From Sterolibacterium sp964521075 (GTDB lineage: Bacteria; Pseudomonadota; Gammaproteobacteria; Burkholderiales; Rhodocyclaceae), in NCBI GenBank assembly GCA_964521075.1, contig CAZFPI010000003.1:1-64000 (forward strand): a stretch of DNA of 64,000 nt, read 5' to 3'. Below are positions 1-7,973 of the stretch, one piece after another. The notes under the pieces were generated by a model. The model had not been told where the DNA came from. It did no database searches and was given only the letters and a program-made list of their open reading frames with translations. A program made the translations under genes and the position numbers. Position 1 is the stretch's first letter. Each line of letters begins with the position of its first letter.

Positions 1-347
1 TGGCTTTCTATGGTGCTTATGCGATGGTCGTGCTCACAATGATCTCCTACGCCATGCCCATCCTTCGCGGCCGCGCTGCCAACAGCAACTCCGCTCAGGT
101 CATGGAGATGTGGGGTTTCTGGCTGATGACGATCGCCATGGTGTTCATCACGCTCTTCCTTACCGCTGCCGGTATTTTGCAAGTCTGGCTGCAGCGTATC
201 TCGGAGACGCCGATGTCCTTCATGGACGCACAAAGCCAGGTCACACTCTTTTACTGGATGCGTGAGTGGAGCGGTGTTATCTTCCTGATCGGCCTGATTA
301 TCTATCTGTGCAGTTTCTTCAAGGGTGGCGAAGCCGCCAAGGCTTGA
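1..347 (+). CDS. norB: Nitric oxide reductase large subunit, C-terminal fragment
   Basis: This is the C-terminal end of the haem-copper-type nitric oxide reductase that reduces two NO to N2O in the inner membrane. The frame is open to the window edge (first full codon at base 3), so the gene is truncated by the window. Two hydrophobic segments are visible, and the tail has the pattern expected of NorB: SYAMP-LRGR, EMWGFWLMTI, then TLFLTAAG and QVWLQR before a last membrane span. The accessory genes norE, norF, norQ and norD that follow confirm the assignment. NorC would lie upstream, outside the window. A strong terminator follows the stop, so the accessory genes may be partly uncoupled from norCB. 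Confidence 0.93.
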   Translation, partial: AFYGAYAMVVLTMISYAMPILRGRAANSNSAQVMEMWGFWLMTIAMVFITLFLTAAGILQVWLQRISETPMSFMDAQSQVTLFYWMREWSGVIFLIGLIIYLCSFFKGGEAAKA

Positions 348-361
348 AGCGTGTTTCCCCC

Positions 362-425
362 GTGACGCATGCCCCCATGCGTCACACCCTGGAAACCCCG
401 GCTCCGTGCCGGGGTTTCTTCTTTC
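362..425 (+). terminator. Double hairpin terminator after norB
   Basis: Two successive hairpins lie between norB and norE. The first pairs 362-371 with 376-385 (10 bp perfect, loop CCCC). The second pairs 393-401 with 409-417 (9 bp, G+C-rich core) and is followed by a T-rich stretch, the form of a Rho-independent terminator. It would reduce read-through from norCB into the accessory genes, giving more structural subunit than assembly factor. Confidence 0.7.
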
Positions 426-442
426 GGAGGTGAAAAACCACG

Positions 443-1066
443 ATGATTGAAACGTCATCTGCTCCCCCGCCTTTGGAGTCTCCTGTCTCGCAAACAGGAA
501 AAGTACATTCGAAATCCGGTTTGCCAGGTGATCTGGCCATCTGGATATTCATCTGGTCGGAGCTTCTGGTCTTTGCTATTTTCTTTACGGCCTATGCTAT
601 CGTCCGGGCCCGCAATATCGAGCTGTTCGACAGCCTCCAACCCGGGCTGGATCGAAATTCCGGGGCAATCAATACCGTTCTTTTATTGACGGCGAGCTGG
701 TGCGTGGCGCGTTCCGTCGCGGCGATCAAGGCCGACCAGCAACAACTTTCCGCCCGTCTGCTGATGGCCGGGATTCTTTGTGGTGGCGGATTTCTGGTGG
801 TCAAGCTGTTCGAGTATTCCGCCAAGTTCTCTCAGGGCATCGATCTGGCCACCAATGTCTTTTATTTCTTTTATCTGGCACTGACTTTCTTTCACTTCAT
901 GCACGTCATTCTCGGCATGGTGATTCTCGTCGCCGTCTGGAAGAAGACGCGCCACGGCGGCTACAGTGCTGCTGACCACCACGGCATGGAAACCGGAGCA
1001 AGCTACTGGCACATGGTTGATCTGGTCTGGCTGATCCTGTTCCCTCTCGTTTATGTCATGCGGTGA
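443..1066 (+). CDS. norE: NorE, cytochrome c oxidase subunit III-like protein
   Basis: A 207-residue membrane protein of the haem-copper oxidase subunit III family. In denitrifiers NorE is an accessory protein that raises NO reductase activity and is not part of the purified NorBC core. About five membrane spans are visible, including WIFIWSELLVFAIFF near residues 34-48, and the family pattern FHFMHVILGM near 150 and SYWHMVDLVWLILF near the end. The start has a GAGGTG ribosome site 8-10 bases upstream. It follows the norB terminator and runs directly into norF. The N-terminal 25 residues are polar and poorly conserved, as is usual in this family. Confidence 0.88.
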   Translation: MIETSSAPPPLESPVSQTGKVHSKSGLPGDLAIWIFIWSELLVFAIFFTAYAIVRARNIELFDSLQPGLDRNSGAINTVLLLTASWCVARSVAAIKADQQQLSARLLMAGILCGGGFLVVKLFEYSAKFSQGIDLATNVFYFFYLALTFFHFMHVILGMVILVAVWKKTRHGGYSAADHHGMETGASYWHMVDLVWLILFPLVYVMR

Positions 1067-1071
1067 AAAAC

Positions 1072-1338
1072 ATGAATACACGCACACTCGATCTGACTTT
1101 CGCGGCACTGCTGGTGGCGACTTTCATCACCTGGTTTCTTGGCGAGCAAGGCGCGCATGGCCCGATGACGGCTGCTGTGCTGCTCGGTCTGGCAGGGATC
1201 AAGGGCTGGTGGGTGGCTGACGAATTCATGGGGCTGCGCCATGCCGCCTTGCACTGGCGCATGATCATCCTGCTCTGGCTCATTCTCGTCGTTGCTGCCA
1301 TTGGCATTGCTTTTTATTTTGGAATGCACAAAGCCTGA
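1072..1338 (+). CDS. norF: NorF-like small membrane protein (oxidase subunit IV family)
   Basis: A small protein of 88 residues with about three membrane spans, matching the short prokaryotic cytochrome c oxidase subunit IV family to which NorF belongs. It sits directly after norE, the usual place for norF, and is thought to help NorE support NO reductase. I chose the ATG at 1072 because a GGTGA ribosome site lies six bases before it. A GTG at 1063 overlapping the norE stop is an alternative that adds three residues. The stop codon lies inside a three-fold GCCTGA tandem repeat. Confidence 0.75.
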   Translation: MNTRTLDLTFAALLVATFITWFLGEQGAHGPMTAAVLLGLAGIKGWWVADEFMGLRHAALHWRMIILLWLILVVAAIGIAFYFGMHKA

Positions 1339-1350
1339 GCCTGAGCCTGA
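1333..1350. repeat. Three-fold 6-bp tandem repeat at the norF stop
   Basis: The hexamer GCCTGA occurs three times in a row, with the norF stop codon inside the first copy. It is one of several short perfect tandem duplications in the window. Nothing suggests a regulatory role. Confidence 0.8.
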
Positions 1351-1449
1351 ACTTGCCTGACTGGCAGGCCGCATACCTGACAGGCAAAGCCTCTGATATA
1401 TTGATTTCTCCTGTCTTGTGGGACATCGTCATTTACATTTTGCCGCGTC

Positions 1450-2247
1450 ATGAACAGTTCATCTTCCAATATCCCTTACTATGAAGCCGCCGGTAATGAA
1501 ATCGGGCTCTTTGAGCAAGCCTGGCGCAATCGCCTGCCCCTGCTCATCAAGGGGCCGACGGGGGTTGGCAAGACGCGCTTCGTGGCGCACATGGCGGCCC
1601 GGCTGGGCCTGCCGCTCTTTACCGTTGCCTGTCACGACGACCTGACTGCCGCCGATCTGATCGGGCGGCATCTCATCGGCGACGGTGGTGCTACTTACTG
1701 GAGTGACGGGCCGCTGACCCGCGCCGTGCGCGAGGGCGGCATCTGCTATCTCGACGAAGTGGTGGAAGCGCGCAAGGACACGACCGTCGTGATTCACCCC
1801 GTGGCCGATCATCGCCGTACTCTGCCCATCGACCGTACCGGCGAGGTTTTGCAGGCTCCGGACAGTTTCATGCTGGTGGTTTCCTACAATCCGGGCTACC
1901 AGAATTTCATGAAAAGCATGAAGCCTTCGACACGCCAGCGTTTCGTGGCCCTGAGCTTCGATTTTCCCTCGGCTGCCCGCGAGGAAGCGATTTTGTGCAG
2001 TGAAACCGGCTGTGACGGCATGACGGCAAAACGCCTCGTCTCCATCGGCCATAGTTTGCGTAACCTCAAGGATGTCGATCTTGAAGAAGTGCCCAGCACC
2101 CGGCTCCTCGTTTATGCTGCTGTTTTGATCCGCAATGGCGTTGATCCTGTCGTTGCCTGTCGGAGCGCGCTGGTGGAAAGCCTGTCCGATGACAACGAAA
2201 TCATCGATGCCTTGATGGAAGTCGTGCTGGCTACTTTCGGACGTTAA
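1450..2247 (+). CDS. norQ: NorQ, MoxR-type AAA+ ATPase for NO reductase activation
   Basis: A 265-residue AAA+ ATPase of the MoxR/NorQ/CbbQ family. Walker A is GPTGVGKT at residues 35-42, and a Walker B-like CYLDEVVEA follows near residue 100. NorQ works with the VWA-domain protein NorD, encoded 540 bp downstream, in inserting or activating the non-haem iron of NO reductase; that role comes from work on the family. The length fits NorQ. It opens the second half of the cluster after an approximately 110-bp gap from norF, in which I see no clear Fnr/Dnr box. Confidence 0.92.
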   Translation: MNSSSSNIPYYEAAGNEIGLFEQAWRNRLPLLIKGPTGVGKTRFVAHMAARLGLPLFTVACHDDLTAADLIGRHLIGDGGATYWSDGPLTRAVREGGICYLDEVVEARKDTTVVIHPVADHRRTLPIDRTGEVLQAPDSFMLVVSYNPGYQNFMKSMKPSTRQRFVALSFDFPSAAREEAILCSETGCDGMTAKRLVSIGHSLRNLKDVDLEEVPSTRLLVYAAVLIRNGVDPVVACRSALVESLSDDNEIIDALMEVVLATFGR

Positions 2248-2251
2248 AGCC

Positions 2252-2737
2252 ATGCCGGGCGAATCAACAGAATCAGCAGAACCGGCAGCACCGGCAGCAC
2301 CGGCAGCACCGGCAGCACCGGCAGCACCGGCGGCACTTGCCGATGCCTCGGACCTTGCTGAACGCAAGGAATTCGATCAGGTACTCGCGGTGACGGCCGA
2401 GAGCCTTTTTCTCGCAAATCTGCTGCTCTTGCCTGGCATTTCCTTCCTGATACTCGTCTGGTTGCGCTGGCATTATCGCGGCCAGTCCGACCGTCTGGCG
2501 CGTTGCCATATCGAGCAGACATTCTTCGTCAGCCTCTGGGGCGGCGGCCTGCTGCTGGTTTTCAGCGCGCTTTTCATCGTACTGGGCGGGCTGCACTGGC
2601 AATGGACCTGGGTCGTCGTCATTCTCTACTTCACCTGCATTCATTCGACACTCGTGCTGCTGGGTGTATTCGGCCTTTCACGCGCCATTGCCGGGCGGGA
2701 ATTCGTTTATCCGCTGGTCGGGGTGAAGTGTGACTGA
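2252..2737 (+). CDS. Small membrane protein of the nor cluster, unknown function
   Basis: A 161-residue protein between norQ and norD, starting four bases after the norQ stop, so very likely co-translated with both. Residues 10-30 are a Pro/Ala tract of repeated PAA triplets encoded by a 9-bp tandem repeat. After a short charged stretch come about three membrane spans (near residues 52-70, 90-110 and 115-138) and a C-terminal FGLSRAIAGREFVYPLVG. That tail resembles the small DUF4870-like membrane family, but this is only a resemblance. I do not recognise a named family. Its position suggests a part in assembling or anchoring the NorQ/NorD machine. Confidence 0.7.
   Translation: MPGESTESAEPAAPAAPAAPAAPAAPAALADASDLAERKEFDQVLAVTAESLFLANLLLLPGISFLILVWLRWHYRGQSDRLARCHIEQTFFVSLWGGGLLLVFSALFIVLGGLHWQWTWVVVILYFTCIHSTLVLLGVFGLSRAIAGREFVYPLVGVKCD
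2281..2334 (+). repeat. Six-unit 9-bp in-frame tandem repeat
   Basis: The unit ACCGGCAGC is repeated five times exactly and a sixth time with one change. It encodes the PAA tract at the N terminus of the membrane protein between norQ and norD. Since the unit is nine bases, changes in copy number keep the frame, so the tract may vary in length between strains without breaking the gene. Confidence 0.92.
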
Positions 2738-2783
2738 ATCTGCCTGTTTTTTCGGGCGATTCGCCTGAGCTCCGGATCTTCAC

Positions 2784-4631
2784 ATGGAAGAATACATCGG
2801 CGAAATCTGGCATCGCTTCATCAGCCGGGCAGCGCAACGGGAATACCCCGGGGCTGCTGTCATGCTCGATGAAGTCGAGCGCAGTGTCGGGCTTCTTTTC
2901 CGTGCCTTCGGGGGGGATGCCGGTTTGCGTGTCGCGCCGGCTGCTGATGCTCATCATTCGGGGCGACGTCGTTTTCTCCAGCGCATCGCCCACACGGGGG
3001 ACCGCATTGCCCAGGCAGCGCGCGATGCCGAAACCTTGCACCTTCCGCCGCGTCTGGCCCTGTTCCCTGAAAAAAGCCTGAACCGCGATCTTTATCTCTG
3101 GCTTGCCGCCCTGGCAGCCCGGCATGGCGATATCGAAGAAACTGGCTGGCTGCTTGCCAATCAGCAGGCAACCCTGGCTGTCCTTCGGGATTTCCCCGGT
3201 CTCAAACCACGTTATGACCGTCTGGTCACGGCTGCCCTGGCCTTGCGTATCGAGCCTTCCCGGCTACCGCCGGACGAAGCTCGCCGCGAAGAAGCCTTGC
3301 GATGCGCCTTGCAGCATCCCGGTAGTGTCGATGCCTTGCCGCCACTGACGCGCAAGAAAGCGGCGGATATCCAACCCGTTCCCCTGTGGCTGCGCCCGGC
3401 TCCGGAGGACGGGCAAACACGCACCGCCAGCCGCAAGCACCACGAAGCCGCCGAAAGCGGCGGGCAGGAGCAGCAGGGGAGCAACAAGCGTCATCAGGCC
3501 GAGCGCACCGATATGCCGGAGAATGAATCACCTTTCATTCTCATGTTCCGCGCGGAAAGCCTTTTGTCCTGGGCCGAATTCGTCAAGGTTAATCGCGATA
3601 CCGATGAAGAGCCGGACCCCGATGCCGCCAGCAAGGCCGAAAACATGGACAAGCTGACACTGGCGCGTGACGACAAAGCCGTAGCCAGCAAAGTACGTTT
3701 CGATCTGGATCTGCCCTCTGCCGCCGAGGATGACATGCCCGTGGGCGAGGGTATTCCCTTGCCGGAATGGGACTGGAAAAAACGCCAGATGAAACGCGAC
3801 TGGTGCCGGTTGCAGATGATGGAGGCCCGCAAGGCAACGCCCGTTGCTTTGCCAGAACATCTGCAGCTCGCCGCACGTCGTTTGCGCTCCCAGTTTTCCG
3901 CACTGACCCCGGCCCGCCGCTGGCAGAAAAACCAGGCGGAAGGGGAAGAGCTCGACATCGACGCCTGTGTGCGAACCTATGCCGATCGCCATGCGGGCCA
4001 TGCGGGCGGGATGCCGGCCTATCTTGCGCGTAACCGGCAGGAACGCGATCTCGCCTGCCTGCTGCTGGCAGATTTATCCTTGTCGACCGATGCTGGCATT
4101 GCTGACAATCTGCGCGTCATCGATGCCATCCGGGATGGCATGATGCTTTTTTCCGAGGCTCTTTCTGCCTGCGGCGATACCTTCGCCATGTATGGTTTTT
4201 CCTCGCTCAAGCGGGGCAATGTGCGCTTTCATGAAATCAAGCCATTTGACGCGCATTACGATGCAACCCACCGGGGCCGCATCGCTGCCATCCGGCCGGG
4301 CTACTACACTCGCATGGGGGCTGCCATTCGCCGGGCGACCACCTTGCTCGAAGCACAGGGGGAAGGCCAGCGTTTGTTGCTGATTCTTTCCGACGGCAAG
4401 CCCACGGATATTGACGCCTATGAGGGCCGTTATGCCATCGAGGACACGCGCATGAGTCTCATCGAGGCCCGCCGCACCGGTATTCAGCCCTTCTGCCTGA
4501 CCATCGACCGGGAAGGTGCAGATTACCTGCCGCATTTGTTCGGGCCGGGCGGATTTCTGGTGCTGCGCCATCCCGAAGAACTCGCTCGCCGTCTGCCCTT
4601 GCTTTATTCACAGCTGACGCGACCGACCTGA
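2784..4631 (+). CDS. norD: NorD, VWA-domain protein for NO reductase activation
   Basis: A 615-residue cytoplasmic protein ending in a von Willebrand factor A domain. The metal-binding MIDAS sequence DLSLS is at residues 430-434, and ILSDGKPTDID and the final HLFGPGGFLVL complete the domain. NorD partners with the AAA+ ATPase NorQ to mature NO reductase; this function is known from the family. The N-terminal 400 residues are helical and charged, with a low-complexity Glu/Lys/Gln stretch near 210-240. It is the last gene of the cluster and converges on the diguanylate cyclase gene 19 bp away. Confidence 0.9.
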   Translation: MEEYIGEIWHRFISRAAQREYPGAAVMLDEVERSVGLLFRAFGGDAGLRVAPAADAHHSGRRRFLQRIAHTGDRIAQAARDAETLHLPPRLALFPEKSLNRDLYLWLAALAARHGDIEETGWLLANQQATLAVLRDFPGLKPRYDRLVTAALALRIEPSRLPPDEARREEALRCALQHPGSVDALPPLTRKKAADIQPVPLWLRPAPEDGQTRTASRKHHEAAESGGQEQQGSNKRHQAERTDMPENESPFILMFRAESLLSWAEFVKVNRDTDEEPDPDAASKAENMDKLTLARDDKAVASKVRFDLDLPSAAEDDMPVGEGIPLPEWDWKKRQMKRDWCRLQMMEARKATPVALPEHLQLAARRLRSQFSALTPARRWQKNQAEGEELDIDACVRTYADRHAGHAGGMPAYLARNRQERDLACLLLADLSLSTDAGIADNLRVIDAIRDGMMLFSEALSACGDTFAMYGFSSLKRGNVRFHEIKPFDAHYDATHRGRIAAIRPGYYTRMGAAIRRATTLLEAQGEGQRLLLILSDGKPTDIDAYEGRYAIEDTRMSLIEARRTGIQPFCLTIDREGADYLPHLFGPGGFLVLRHPEELARRLPLLYSQLTRPT

Positions 4632-4650
4632 ATTTTGCCGGATGTTCTTC

Positions 4651-5877
4651 TCAGGCTGAATTCCCCGGCACGTTTGCATGGCACACCTGGTTTCGGCCGC
4701 CAGCCTTGGCCCGGTAGAGTGCTGTGTCGGCCTGTTTCAGCAGTTCTTCGGAGGGGGCCGGGTTTTCCGGATGGGCCCAGGCGGAGCCAATGCTGCAGGT
4801 GATATTCAGCTCAGTACCCGGGTCGATGAGAATGCGCTGGCTGGCCACATTACTCAAGATGCGTTTTGCGACGGCTTGTGTGCCTTCGAGATTGGTGTGG
4901 GGCAGGAGGACGACGAATTCTTCACCCCCGTAACGGGCAACGGAGTCTCCCGCGCGCAGGAGAGTTTTTCGGATGGCGGCTGCAGTGTTTTTCAGTACGG
5001 CATCTCCGGCGGGGTGGCCGTAGGTGTCGTTGATCGACTTGAAGTGATCAAGGTCGATCATCAAAATGCCCAGCCCTTCATTGCTGCGGCGGGCCCGCCG
5101 CCATTCGCGCTGGTATTCCTGGTCAAAGCTCATGCGGTTGGATACCTGTGTCAGCGCATCGGTCTGACTGGCATGTTCGAGCGCGGCTGTCGCGCGTGCG
5201 GCTCGCCAGTAATCGCGGTGAACGATGCCCGTGGTGGTCATGATGTATATCGTGTAGATGGCGATCAGGCAGGCCAGCAGAAGATTGCCATCGTTGGGCT
5301 GGCTGGCGGCGGCAATGGAAACCGGGATGATGACGACGACCGGAAACCAGTAACGCAGGAAGGAGTCGATGGCCATGGCCATGCTGCCGGCAGAGCACAG
5401 GCCCAGGGCGACGATAATCAGGGCGATGCGGATGGGTTCCAGCTTGGGCCAGATGATGCTGGAGGCCGTGAGCAAACCCCAGCTGATGCCGTTGGCCAGT
5501 ACCGAGGCGCGCAGGGTGGCGTAGGCAAAAACGAGACGCTTTGTTGCCAATCCGGCGATTCGCCGCGCCAGAAGATGGCGGAAAACGGCAACCAGAGCCA
5601 GCCAGGCAGCGCATGCCCAGGAAAACAGGGGCAGATCGCGTAGCAGGCCGGTGACACCGGCGATAATCAGCCAGAGGGCGAGGTAGATGTAGATGCCATT
5701 GGAGATCCGGGCGGCAAGGTCCAGCAGGCCACGGGTTTTCAGGCGTGTTTCCGGATCATTGATATGGGCAAGACGCGTTGCATCGCTATCTTCTTCGATA
5801 TTGCCGGATCGGGACGAATCGCTCAGGGTGGGCATTCTCATGGCGGGAGATGATGCGGCGCGATAAATCGGAACCAT
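4651..5877 (-). CDS. Membrane diguanylate cyclase (GGDEF)
   Basis: About 408 residues. The N-terminal half has five to six membrane spans with no recognisable sensor domain, and the C-terminal half is a GGDEF domain that makes cyclic di-GMP from two GTP. The active-site GGEEF is at residues 317-321 and an intact inhibitory RxxD site (RAGD, 308-311) precedes it by five residues, so the enzyme should be active and product-inhibited. I chose the ATG at 5877, which has an AGGA ribosome site nine bases upstream. A TTG at 5952 or an ATG at 5841 are alternatives. It stands alone, convergent with norD; no direct link with NO is visible. Confidence 0.88.
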   Translation of the reverse strand: MVPIYRAASSPAMRMPTLSDSSRSGNIEEDSDATRLAHINDPETRLKTRGLLDLAARISNGIYIYLALWLIIAGVTGLLRDLPLFSWACAAWLALVAVFRHLLARRIAGLATKRLVFAYATLRASVLANGISWGLLTASSIIWPKLEPIRIALIIVALGLCSAGSMAMAIDSFLRYWFPVVVIIPVSIAAASQPNDGNLLLACLIAIYTIYIMTTTGIVHRDYWRAARATAALEHASQTDALTQVSNRMSFDQEYQREWRRARRSNEGLGILMIDLDHFKSINDTYGHPAGDAVLKNTAAAIRKTLLRAGDSVARYGGEEFVVLLPHTNLEGTQAVAKRILSNVASQRILIDPGTELNITCSIGSAWAHPENPAPSEELLKQADTALYRAKAGGRNQVCHANVPGNSA

Positions 5878-6018
5878 CTGGGGGAATCCTGCGGGCGTCC
5901 TGCAGGAGTGGCAATGTGCGTGGTGCGGTGGTGCGATGGTGCGGTGCGTCAAAGTGTCTCACACATTTTGCCATTGTATGTCTTTCCTGCGTGCAGGGGA
6001 GGTGCTGAAGAGGCCGGA

Positions 6019-6202
6019 CAGGGCAAACGCATTGGGGTTTCGGTGTTTTTTCACTTCCCTGCTTCGATCAGCGCACCCGCCGGGGCGAACCCCGGCAGGG
6101 TTGAAAATGAAGCCGCATGTCGGAGCATCGCGCGAAGGGGGGGGCGGGGCGAATGATGATTCGCCCCTACGGGGTGGGGGAATCTCGAATGCAATTGGCA
6201 TG
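6019..6202. mobile_element. Inverted-repeat element copy 1 (MITE-like, degraded)
   Basis: A 184-bp non-coding element related to the one at 12996-13210. Shared blocks include CCCGGCAGGGTTGAAAATG at 6091, the following AGCCGCATG-CGGAGCATCGCG, and a central hairpin pairing 6146-6154 with 6159-6167. Its ends are imperfect inverted repeats (12 of the outer 18 positions pair). The flanks 6009-6018 and 6203-6212 match at 9 of 10 positions, consistent with a 10-bp target duplication. It fills most of the roughly 410-bp gap between the diguanylate cyclase and the molybdopterin-binding gene; I see no gene in the rest of that gap. Confidence 0.8.
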
Positions 6203-6287
6203 ACAGGCCGGAAAACATGGTGCTGTTTGTTTTGAATCGCCGTAAGATGCGCGTTTTCGGCACTGTATTCTGGAGTGTTGCGTTTCG

Positions 6288-7349
6288 ATGGTTGAGTTTT
6301 CAGATTTTCCCGTTCCGGAGAGCGTTGGCATCATGCTGGCACACAGCCTGACGACGGCGACGGGCCGGTATCGCAAGGGGCAGGTGCTGTCGGCCAGGGA
6401 TGTTGCCGATTTGCAGGCGGCAGGTGTTGTGCGGGTCAGCGGCGCGCGTCTGGGGCCGGAGGATGTCGCCGAAAATCCGGCGGCGCAGAGTGTCGCGGAA
6501 TTCCTTTGCGGGAAAAATCTTTCCTTGCGGCAGGCCAGGGGCGGGCGGTGCAATCTGCATGCGGAAGTCGCTGGCGTATTGACGGTGGATGCGGAGCGCA
6601 TCATCGCCGCCAATCTGGTGAATGAGTCCATCGCCATCGGTACATTGCCGCCCTGGTCAGTGACGCGCCCGGGGCAGGTGGTGGCGACAGTCAAGATCAT
6701 TCCTTGCGGGGTGCGACGTGATCTTCTGGCGGCTTGTCGGCAACGGCTTGAGGCATCCGGTACGCCGCCCTTGAATGTCGCGCCATGGCGGCCATACCGC
6801 GCGGGCTTGATCGTGACGACACTGCCGGGGCAACGCGCAAAATCATCGCCGCCCATCCGGCTGGCCATGCAGCAAAGGCTGGCGGTATTGGGGAGCACGC
6901 TGGTGTTTGAGGCGTCTTGCGCCCACGCAACGACGCAGATCGCTGCCGCGCTGCTTCGGGCGAAATCGCAAGGGTGTGAGCTGATTCTGATCAGTGGTGC
7001 GGCAGGCACGAAAGACAGGCGGGATACCGTTCCGGGGGGGGTCACGGCCGCCGGGGGCAGGATCGAGCGGTTCGGCTTGCCTGTCGAGCCAGGGAATATG
7101 TTGCTCATGGCGTGGCTGGACGAGGTTCCTGTTCTGGTGTTACCCGGTTGCGCCCGTTCGCAGCGTCTGAATGGTGTGGATTGGGTTTTGCAGCGTTTGC
7201 ATGCTGGTCTGCCTCCGGGCGAGCGGGAATGGGCAGCCATGGGCGTAGGCGGGCTGATCCGTTCGTCTCCCGGGCCGTTTCCGGACTGGCCCCGGGGGGA
7301 GGGGGATCATTCGGATCATTCGGGGAATACAGATGCCGGGGATGAATGA
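6288..7349 (+). CDS. Molybdopterin-binding protein (MoeA/CinA-like fold)
   Basis: A 353-residue protein with a molybdopterin-binding (MoCF-biosynthesis) domain in its second half: EASCAHATTQIAAAL, ELILISGAAGTKDRRDTVPGGV and the LPVEPGNMLLMAWLDEVPVLVLPGCARS stretch near 265-290, similar to MoeA and related proteins. The N-terminal part resembles the start of MoeA-like proteins but I cannot name a domain. The next gene, a MobA/MocA-like nucleotidyltransferase, overlaps its end by 17 bp, so the pair probably acts together on the molybdenum cofactor, for example in cytidylylation and delivery. No molybdoenzyme gene is nearby. The last 20 residues are a Gly/Asp/His-rich tail partly encoded by a 9-bp duplication. 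Confidence 0.75.
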   Translation: MVEFSDFPVPESVGIMLAHSLTTATGRYRKGQVLSARDVADLQAAGVVRVSGARLGPEDVAENPAAQSVAEFLCGKNLSLRQARGGRCNLHAEVAGVLTVDAERIIAANLVNESIAIGTLPPWSVTRPGQVVATVKIIPCGVRRDLLAACRQRLEASGTPPLNVAPWRPYRAGLIVTTLPGQRAKSSPPIRLAMQQRLAVLGSTLVFEASCAHATTQIAAALLRAKSQGCELILISGAAGTKDRRDTVPGGVTAAGGRIERFGLPVEPGNMLLMAWLDEVPVLVLPGCARSQRLNGVDWVLQRLHAGLPPGEREWAAMGVGGLIRSSPGPFPDWPRGEGDHSDHSGNTDAGDE

Positions 7350-7971
7350 GTCGGGCATGCGCTGTGGCATCGGTGTTCCCTCACGCATCGCAGCACTCAT
7401 CCTCGCGGCTGGGTGTTCACGCCGCATGAACGGGGCGTCCAAGCTTCTGGCGGAAGTGGGGGGCTTGCCGATGGTGCAGCGGGCAGTGAATACGGCACGC
7501 GCGCTGTCGCTGGAGGTAGTGGTGGTTACAGGGCATGAGGCCGGGGCGGTTTGCGCTCAGGTGGCCGCCAGTGATGTGCGGCTGGTTCATAACCCGGATT
7601 ACACAAGCGGCATGGCAAGCTCCCTGCGGCGGGGCGTGGCCGCCTTGCCGCCGGAGATCGACGGTGTGCTGGTGATGCTGGCTGACATGCCTTGCCTTCG
7701 CCCGGAGCATCTGGCGCGGCTGATGGCCGCTTTTACTGAAACTGGCGGTGTCGTCGTGCCTTTTTACCAGGCGCGGCGCGGTAATCCCGTACTTTGGCCG
7801 CGTCGCTATTTTGTCAGGCTACAGACGCTGGAAGGGGATGAGGGGGCGCGCTCACTTTTGCAAAGCCACGCCGCTGAGGTGGTCAGGGTCGAGATGGAGG
7901 ACGATGCAGTGCTGGTGGATGTCGATACGCCGGATGCCCTGGCAGCCTGTCAGGCGGGGTTTCTTCAGTAA
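7333..7971 (+). CDS. MobA/MocA-like molybdenum cofactor nucleotidyltransferase
   Basis: A 212-residue NTP transferase of the MobA/IspD-like fold. The nucleotide-binding start is AALILAAGCSRRMNG near residues 17-31, followed by LLAEVGGLPMVQRAV and the metal-binding acidic motif VLVMLADMPCLRPEHL near 115. This subgroup resembles MocA, which makes molybdopterin cytosine dinucleotide, more than guanylyl MobA, but the choice of base is an inference. The start at 7333 has a GGGGAA ribosome site, and the gene overlaps the molybdopterin-binding protein before it. It ends two bases from the convergent recJ gene. Confidence 0.82.
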   Translation: MPGMNESGMRCGIGVPSRIAALILAAGCSRRMNGASKLLAEVGGLPMVQRAVNTARALSLEVVVVTGHEAGAVCAQVAASDVRLVHNPDYTSGMASSLRRGVAALPPEIDGVLVMLADMPCLRPEHLARLMAAFTETGGVVVPFYQARRGNPVLWPRRYFVRLQTLEGDEGARSLLQSHAAEVVRVEMEDDAVLVDVDTPDALAACQAGFLQ

Positions 7972-7973
7972 AT

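Noticed and set aside
1400..1449. Fnr/Dnr box before norQ
   Set aside because: TTGATTTCTCCTGTCTTG has one good half but no matching second half.
2281..2334. CRISPR-like array
   Set aside because: The 9-bp units are contiguous with no spacers and lie inside a gene.
2273..2644. Cys/Arg-repeat protein on the minus strand
   Set aside because: It is only the antisense reading of the 9-bp repeat in the nor cluster membrane protein; the plus-strand gene has membrane spans and correct spacing.
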